Shown here piece by piece: positions 6,604-10,253 of a DNA stretch of 10,253 bases. The notes beneath the pieces are model-generated. The model searched no databases. It was not told where the DNA came from and was given only the letters and a program-made list of their open reading frames with translations. The position numbers and the translations under genes are program-made. Location: positions 1 to 10,253 of the forward strand of contig CAIXTG010000037.1 in the NCBI GenBank assembly GCA_903922325.1. The letters run 5' to 3'. How positions within the stretch are numbered: the stretch's first letter is position 1; each line of letters begins with the position of its first letter. Source of the stretch: an uncultured Actinomycetes bacterium. Lineage in GTDB: Bacteria > Actinomycetota > Actinomycetes > Nanopelagicales > Nanopelagicaceae.

Positions 6604-6609
6604 CTCCCT
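6604..6609 (-). promoter_or_regulatory. Ribosome binding site deciding the TTG start of the NiCoT gene
   Basis: The minus strand reads AGGGAG, 5 bases before TTG 6598. It supports the rare TTG start over the ATG at residue 25, which sits almost at the first membrane helix. Confidence 0.6.
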
Positions 6610-6660
6610 GATGAGTGACCCGCTGCAGATGCGAATCGTTTGCAACAAAAGTCTAAGCCA

Positions 6661-6727
6661 CGCTCAATAACCTGTCCATTTGAAATGGTGTCGGGGCCAA
6701 TCTCGCCCCAAACGGACAGGTTGAGCG
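6661..6727. other. 67-bp structured element between the NiCoT and TPR genes (possible cis-regulatory RNA or operator)
   Basis: The outer stem pairs CGCTCAA (6661-6667) with TTGAGCG (6721-6727) and CCTGTCC (6671-6677) with GGACAGG (6714-6720): 14 bp in all, with only a TAA bulge (6668-6670) on one side. Inside are two more perfect dyads: CCATTTGAAATGG (6676-6688), sharing two bases with the outer stem, and GGGGC/GCCCC (6693-6697 and 6705-6709) around a 7-base loop. As RNA this is a compact three-way junction. It stands 62 bases before the NiCoT start on the minus strand and 55 bases before the TPR start on the plus strand. Between divergent starts it cannot be a shared terminator, and no T-run follows. 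I do not recognise a known riboswitch motif. It could be a metal-responsive leader of the NiCoT gene, a small RNA or a large operator. Confidence 0.6.
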
Positions 6728-6770
6728 TATAGAGTCGCGGTTACTCGATGGTTCCTAGCAACTATGACTT

Positions 6771-6776
6771 GAGGAG
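6771..6776 (+). promoter_or_regulatory. Ribosome binding site of the TPR gene
   Basis: GAGGAG stands 6 bases before ATG 6783, a strong and well-spaced site that fixes this start. A possible -10, TATGAC, lies just upstream near 6763 with TTACTC 16 bp before it, but both are weak. Confidence 0.75.
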
Positions 6777-6782
6777 ATCTGC

Positions 6783-7736
6783 ATGAGCGATGACGAAGGC
6801 ATGGAAGATCTTGTAACGGAGGAAATGCTCTGGGATCGAATTCCAGAAGTTGAAGGCGCAGAACGTGCCAGTACTTATTACGAATTAAGCGCACGCATTT
6901 TTGCACGAGGCCAATATGACGAAGCTTTAGCACTCGCTGAAACTGCTTGCGATATTTACGACCAACTTGGTGCAAGTGCACCATCTGAAGGTGTTGCACA
7001 GGCATACAGCGCAATTGGTTATAACTTAAATCAATTAAAGCGTATGGAAGAAGCAGCAACTGCAATGTCAAAGGCTGTTGAGATTCTGCGCGCGAATAAA
7101 TCATCAATCGCGTTAGAACTTGCTTGCACGTTAGGCGAATGGTGGTTTGCTTCCAAGAATTTCGAAAAAGTAATTTCCACAATGGATGAATGCGCTCAAG
7201 AACATTTACTTGATGGAAATGAATACGGTGCGGCAAACGATCTTTATTTAATTGGATGCGCACATCGCTCTCTAAAGAATTTCCGCGAAGCGATCGTTTC
7301 ATTCTATGAAGCTCGCGATCTATTTAAGCGCAACAAAGAAGTAATACAAGTTGCCCGTTGTGATCAAAAAATTGCTTCTTGTCACGTCGCACTCGGAGAA
7401 GGCGACTTAGCTTTAACTCGTGCACGTAAAGCACTTGATGTTTTTGAAACTGCACACGACCACATTCGTTCAAACAACGCACTTTTTGAGTACGGAAAAG
7501 CTCAAGTGCTGTTAGAGAACTACGAAGAAGGCTTAAACACCCTCGATCAAGTTTTAACTGTCGCTACCGATGAAGATCCAAAAGACTTCGAATTCATTGT
7601 AGATATTGAAACTTCTATCGCTGCAGTTATGCGAATTCAAGGTCGCAATACTGAAGCTGACGAAATTGATCGCCGCTTAATATCAGTGCGCGAAGCGCTC
7701 GCCGACGAAGCCGAAAGCCAAGTTAACAACTCTTAA
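6783..7736 (+). CDS. Tetratricopeptide-repeat protein
   Basis: This 317-residue protein has no signal peptide or membrane segment, so it is presumably cytoplasmic. After an acidic start (MSDDEGMEDLVTEE) it consists of about six or seven TPR-like helix pairs, at roughly 27-60, 68-101, 107-140, 147-182, 187-220, 228-262 and 268-300. The best show the TPR pattern clearly: YYELSARIFARGQYDEALAL, YSAIGYNLNQLKRMEEAATA, and YLIGCAHRSLKNFREAIVSF. TPR stacks hold protein partners, so a scaffold or regulatory role is a fair guess. No effector domain is attached and I cannot name the partner. The C-terminus is acidic (ADEAESQ). Its TAA shares three bases with the stop of the convergent methyltransferase gene. 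The element upstream (6661-6727) could belong to its promoter region. Confidence 0.88.
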   Translation: MSDDEGMEDLVTEEMLWDRIPEVEGAERASTYYELSARIFARGQYDEALALAETACDIYDQLGASAPSEGVAQAYSAIGYNLNQLKRMEEAATAMSKAVEILRANKSSIALELACTLGEWWFASKNFEKVISTMDECAQEHLLDGNEYGAANDLYLIGCAHRSLKNFREAIVSFYEARDLFKRNKEVIQVARCDQKIASCHVALGEGDLALTRARKALDVFETAHDHIRSNNALFEYGKAQVLLENYEEGLNTLDQVLTVATDEDPKDFEFIVDIETSIAAVMRIQGRNTEADEIDRRLISVREALADEAESQVNNS

Positions 7737-8380
7737 AGCCGCGGTAAGTGTTGTAGCGCCCAGTGATACATGGCAATTGCACCGGCAGCTGATGCATTCA
7801 TGCTGCGCGTAGAGCCATACTGGTTAATTTCTAGCACTACTTCGCAAACGGCAACAGCTTCTTCGCTCATGCCGGCACCTTCTTGGCCAAAAAGGAGAAC
7901 ACAACTTTCGGGAAATTGCGTTGATTCAAGTTGCTTTGATATTCCCGGCAAGTTATCGATACCAATAATTGGCAAATCAGCTTCGCGACAGTAGTTTCCA
8001 AAATCTTCAACTGTTGGATGATGGACAATCGTTAAATATCTATCTGTAACCATAGCTCCGCGTTTATTCCAATCGCGTTTACCAACTATATGAACCGCGC
8101 TCACATTAAAAGCATTTGCAGTTCGAACAACTGAACCGATATTTAAATCATGTTGCCAATTCTCAATTGCAATCTGCAATTTATGACGTTTGGTATTTAG
8201 ATCAGCGACAATTGCAGAAACTGACCAATAGCGATATTTGTCTAGTACGTTGCGACGATCACCATTCTCAAGGAGTTCTAAGTCGTACTCATCACCCGTA
8301 GGCCAAGGTTTTGGATGCGGCCCAACTCCAACAACGGGGAAAAATTCACCCGGACCGATTTCAGCTGGTGGCATGCTCAT
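7733..8380 (-). CDS. TrmH/SpoU-family RNA 2'-O-methyltransferase
   Basis: This 215-residue SPOUT-fold enzyme transfers a methyl group from S-adenosylmethionine to a ribose 2'-OH in tRNA or rRNA. Motif 1 is NIGSVVRTANAFN (80-92), with the catalytic-type Arg86. Motif 2 is FGQEGAGMSEE (164-174), with Glu167. Motif 3 is INQYGSTRSMNASAAGAIAM (185-204), which forms the knotted cofactor site. The 50-70-residue N-terminal part (FFPVVGVGPHPKPWP and on) lacks the L30e-like RNA-binding domain of RlmB-type enzymes and resembles short actinobacterial TrmH relatives. The target base cannot be assigned, so no symbol is given. ATG 8380 has no Shine-Dalgarno sequence but a TAGATT box 6 bp upstream, which suggests a leaderless mRNA. 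A second ATG two codons in is an alternative. Confidence 0.92.
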   Translation of the reverse strand: MSMPPAEIGPGEFFPVVGVGPHPKPWPTGDEYDLELLENGDRRNVLDKYRYWSVSAIVADLNTKRHKLQIAIENWQHDLNIGSVVRTANAFNVSAVHIVGKRDWNKRGAMVTDRYLTIVHHPTVEDFGNYCREADLPIIGIDNLPGISKQLESTQFPESCVLLFGQEGAGMSEEAVAVCEVVLEINQYGSTRSMNASAAGAIAMYHWALQHLPRL

Positions 8381-8386
8381 GGGGTC

Positions 8387-8392
8387 AATCTA
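8387..8392 (-). promoter_or_regulatory. -10 box of a possible leaderless promoter, methyltransferase gene
   Basis: The minus strand reads TAGATT, then six bases (GACCCC), then ATG. This places the predicted transcription start at or within a base or two of the start codon. No Shine-Dalgarno sequence is present. No clear -35 box is seen. Confidence 0.45.
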
Positions 8393-8410
8393 TCTTTAGT
8401 AATTAGAAAG

Positions 8411-8416
8411 TAGTAT
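8411..8416 (+). promoter_or_regulatory. -10 box of a possible leaderless promoter, dacB gene
   Basis: TAGTAT is followed by seven bases (TCGCAGC) and the dacB ATG. With the divergent TAGATT box only 18 bp away, the two promoters would overlap inside a 43-bp gap. A weak purine run (GAAAG) upstream is too far away to serve as a ribosome site. Confidence 0.45.
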
Positions 8417-8423
8417 TCGCAGC

Positions 8424-9653
8424 ATGAAGTTGCGCCCGTTATCACTTGTCTCAGTTGGCGTAGTTCTGATTTCGCTAACGGCAGCCATGACTACAGGTGC
8501 CCCAGCAGCCTTAAAAAGCAGTGCGATTAGCCCTATTCTGAAAAGCGCAGCTAGTTCGAAAACTCTGGCTAATCCAGGCATGATCTTGCTTGATCCAGTC
8601 ACGGGTGAAACCATCTTTGAAAATAGCGCAACTTCTTTGCGCAAGCCAGCCTCACTTCTAAAAATACTTTCAGCCACTGCTTTGCTAACTTATTTAACTC
8701 CGGATCACCGTTTCACGACCGAGATTTCTACTGGTGCCGAACCAAATACTTTGATGATTGCAGGTTCGCTAGATCCTTGGATGGAGCGAAACAACTCGGT
8801 CGCAACCAAAATGGGTCGAGTATCGCTACCTAAATTAGTTAAAACTGCACTTAAGAAACTCGATGCTGACAATGGCGGCCCCATAAAAACTTTACGCATC
8901 GAGTATGCGAGCATGTACAGCGTCGACCTCGATTTCATTAAGGCTCAATTAAAAGCTCGAGATATCAAAGTCAGCACTCTGAAAGTAACCAATGCAGAGG
9001 CACGCCTTTATGCAAAAGAGTCGATCGCAAAATTTCAGTCGCCCCCTTTGCAGACCATCATGGACTGGATGCTGCTCTGGAGCGATAACACTCTAGGAAA
9101 TCGAATGGCTATGTATGCAGCAATGAAAGCCGGGTTCGGTTACAACGAGTCTGGAATTGAAAAAGTGTTTGTGAAGACATTAACTGACCTAGAGGTGGAT
9201 TCAACTGGCTTAAATGCCGTTGATGGCAGCGGTCTTTCCAAATCGAATAAAGTTTCAGCACGCATGCTGGGGCAGTTACTTTTTAAAACTTATAACAATT
9301 ATAAGTACCGTTCGATTTACGGTGGGTTACCTATTGGCGGGGTTAGCGGCACGATGCAGAGCCGGTTTGTTAAAAGCGCGCCGTCAGCTATTGGCTTAGT
9401 TAGAGCTAAAACCGGCACTTTAAACGGCACTGTTTCAATGGCCGGCTATGTTCAAGGTGGCGATAAAGAGTACATATTTGTCGCGATAGCTGATCAAATT
9501 CCTAAAGGCACTACTGCGGCAAAAGCAGCTCGAAGTGCGTTAGATAAAGTCCTAGCTAAATTTGCTAAGCCAATCGTTGCTCCTTCGCCAAGCCCGTCAA
9601 ACGTTGTCGAAAACCTTGATGGAACCACCGTAGCAAGCAACCCAAGTTCTTGA
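8424..9653 (+). CDS. dacB: Exported D-alanyl-D-alanine carboxypeptidase, PBP4/peptidase S13 family
   Basis: This 409-residue penicillin-binding protein trims or cleaves peptidoglycan stem peptides outside the membrane. Residues 1-30 form a signal peptide: basic start (K2, R4), hydrophobic core 6-21, and likely cleavage near TGAPA. The three active-site motifs are present: S77-L-L-K80 (in RKPASLLK), S220-D221-N222 and K329-T330-G331 (in RAKTGTL). DGSGLS (267-272) is also typical of S13 enzymes. The stretch between SxxK and SxN is about 143 residues, much shorter than the roughly 240 in Escherichia coli PBP4, so the inserted domains are reduced. After about residue 382 the tail is Pro/Ser/Thr-rich (APSPSPSN) and looks flexible. 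The last 57 bp overlap the convergent propeller gene. ATG 8424 begins 43 bp from the divergent methyltransferase gene. Confidence 0.94.
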   Translation: MKLRPLSLVSVGVVLISLTAAMTTGAPAALKSSAISPILKSAASSKTLANPGMILLDPVTGETIFENSATSLRKPASLLKILSATALLTYLTPDHRFTTEISTGAEPNTLMIAGSLDPWMERNNSVATKMGRVSLPKLVKTALKKLDADNGGPIKTLRIEYASMYSVDLDFIKAQLKARDIKVSTLKVTNAEARLYAKESIAKFQSPPLQTIMDWMLLWSDNTLGNRMAMYAAMKAGFGYNESGIEKVFVKTLTDLEVDSTGLNAVDGSGLSKSNKVSARMLGQLLFKTYNNYKYRSIYGGLPIGGVSGTMQSRFVKSAPSAIGLVRAKTGTLNGTVSMAGYVQGGDKEYIFVAIADQIPKGTTAAKAARSALDKVLAKFAKPIVAPSPSPSNVVENLDGTTVASNPSS

Positions 9654-10253
9654 AGTTGGCGCATCGTAAGTAATTCCGATTGGTTCAGCGCAGACTTTTA
9701 TTGTTTGTAAAATCTTCAGATCGGAAGTGCGAACCTTCGATAAAGTGCCGCTCTTATAGTTGACCACAAACAGCGCTGTTCCATCACTTGATATTGCAAG
9801 TGATCTTGCAGCATTACCTGTTTTAACTGATCCTAAAGATTTATGATTCACTAGATCCCAAGCGGCGACTTTTCCAGCAATATTTAGGGTCACATACATC
9901 TTTGTATTATCTGGCGATAAAACAACCGCACGTGGATTAACGCCAACTGGAATTAGTTTTTTACTGAAGTCAATCAAATTTATTTCGTGGATGTTACTGC
10001 CACCCATTTCAGCTATGTATGCCTTACTTGAATCTGCTGAAACAGCAATACCTCGGGGGTAGCGGCCAATCTTGATGGATTTAACTTTCTTCTGTTTTGC
10101 GATTGAAATAACATCTAAGGTGTATGAACACCAAGTGGTTACCAGAATGTATTTATTGTCAGGCGTGACTTCTAGAACTTTAGGTACTGAACCGACTGCA
10201 TATACACCGTCAATTTTGTAGTTACTTAGATTTATTCGGTAAACAAAACTAGA
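9597..10253 (-). CDS. YVTN-type beta-propeller repeat protein (C-terminal part, partial)
   Basis: The frame is open from the right edge to the TGA at 9597, giving 218 residues of a longer protein. Five repeats with a period of 41-42 residues are visible, beginning near residues 24, 66, 107, 149 and 191. Clear copies are PKVLEVTPDNKYILVTTW, PRGIAVSADSSKAYIAE, PRAVVLSPDNTKMYVTLN and ARSLAISSDGTALFVVNY. These match the PxxxxxSPDGxxxYVTN blades of surface and lactonase-like propellers. The last repeat is divergent (PIGITYDAPTSRTWVACY) and presumably closes the ring. The ATG at 10007 is internal, since the repeats continue upstream. Cysteines at 42, 188 and 201 hint at an exported protein, but the N-terminus is missing. 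Function is unknown. Its last 18 codons lie antisense to the dacB tail. Confidence 0.85.
   Translation of the reverse strand, partial: SSFVYRINLSNYKIDGVYAVGSVPKVLEVTPDNKYILVTTWCSYTLDVISIAKQKKVKSIKIGRYPRGIAVSADSSKAYIAEMGGSNIHEINLIDFSKKLIPVGVNPRAVVLSPDNTKMYVTLNIAGKVAAWDLVNHKSLGSVKTGNAARSLAISSDGTALFVVNYKSGTLSKVRTSDLKILQTIKVCAEPIGITYDAPTSRTWVACYGGSIKVFDNV

Noticed and set aside
6661..6727. Identification of the structured element as a cobalamin or NiCo riboswitch, or as a tRNA
   Set aside because: I see no B12 box, do not recognise the czcD-type consensus, and find no TPsiC-like GGTTCGA sequence or 7-bp acceptor geometry. Only an unnamed structure is supported.
6664..7302. A 212-codon minus-strand open frame covering the structured element and half of the TPR gene
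   Set aside because: It lies antisense to clear TPR repeats, has a composition unlike a folded protein, and has no ribosome site or recognisable motif.
9597..10007. Beta-propeller gene taken as complete from the ATG at 10007
   Set aside because: The frame stays open to the window edge and two further 42-residue repeats lie upstream of that ATG, so the gene is cut by the window.
1..10253. Defence island, mobile element, CRISPR array or biosynthetic cluster
   Set aside because: No transposase, integrase, nuclease, repeat-spacer pattern or synthase is visible. Nearly all genes belong to common housekeeping or transport families.

Overview
The window looks like chromosomal DNA of a small-genome, moderately low-GC actinobacterium, possibly a freshwater acI/Nanopelagicales-type cell. 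This is inference. It rests on the N-terminus of a mycobacterial-type multifunctional 2-oxoglutarate decarboxylase (Kgd), on AT-leaning codon use in otherwise actinobacterial proteins, on possible leaderless promoters, and on very tight packing. I see no tRNA, rRNA, CRISPR array, insertion sequence, prophage or recognisable defence locus.

Layout. Bases 1-1711 run on the minus strand: a small four-helix membrane protein, a ribokinase (start overlapping the previous stop as TAATG), then the 5' end of kgd, which leaves the window at base 1. From 1732 onward the genes strictly alternate strands: a stand-alone degenerate GGDEF protein (+), a DEAD-box RNA helicase with a 300-residue basic disordered N-terminus (-), an EamA/DMT-type membrane transporter (+), a NiCoT-family nickel/cobalt permease (-), a TPR protein (+), a TrmH/SpoU-type RNA methyltransferase (-), a PBP4-type D-Ala-D-Ala carboxypeptidase (+) and the C-terminal part of a YVTN-type beta-propeller (-), which runs off the right edge.

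The genes are mostly housekeeping: central carbon and sugar metabolism (kgd, ribokinase), RNA handling (helicase, methyltransferase), transport (EamA, NiCoT) and the cell envelope (DacB, propeller). They do not form one pathway. I find no convincing new multi-gene system.

The unusual content lies in the junctions. All four convergent pairs abut or overlap (30 bp, a 5-bp gap, 3 bp, 57 bp), leaving no room for terminators between them. One junction carries a fresh-looking 19-bp tandem duplication that appears to have separated two formerly overlapping stops. The divergent gaps hold the regulatory structure: a 67-bp imperfect inverted repeat with two inner hairpins between the NiCoT gene and the TPR gene, three inverted repeats upstream of the helicase, and back-to-back TANNNT boxes sitting 6-7 bp from the start codons of the methyltransferase and dacB genes.
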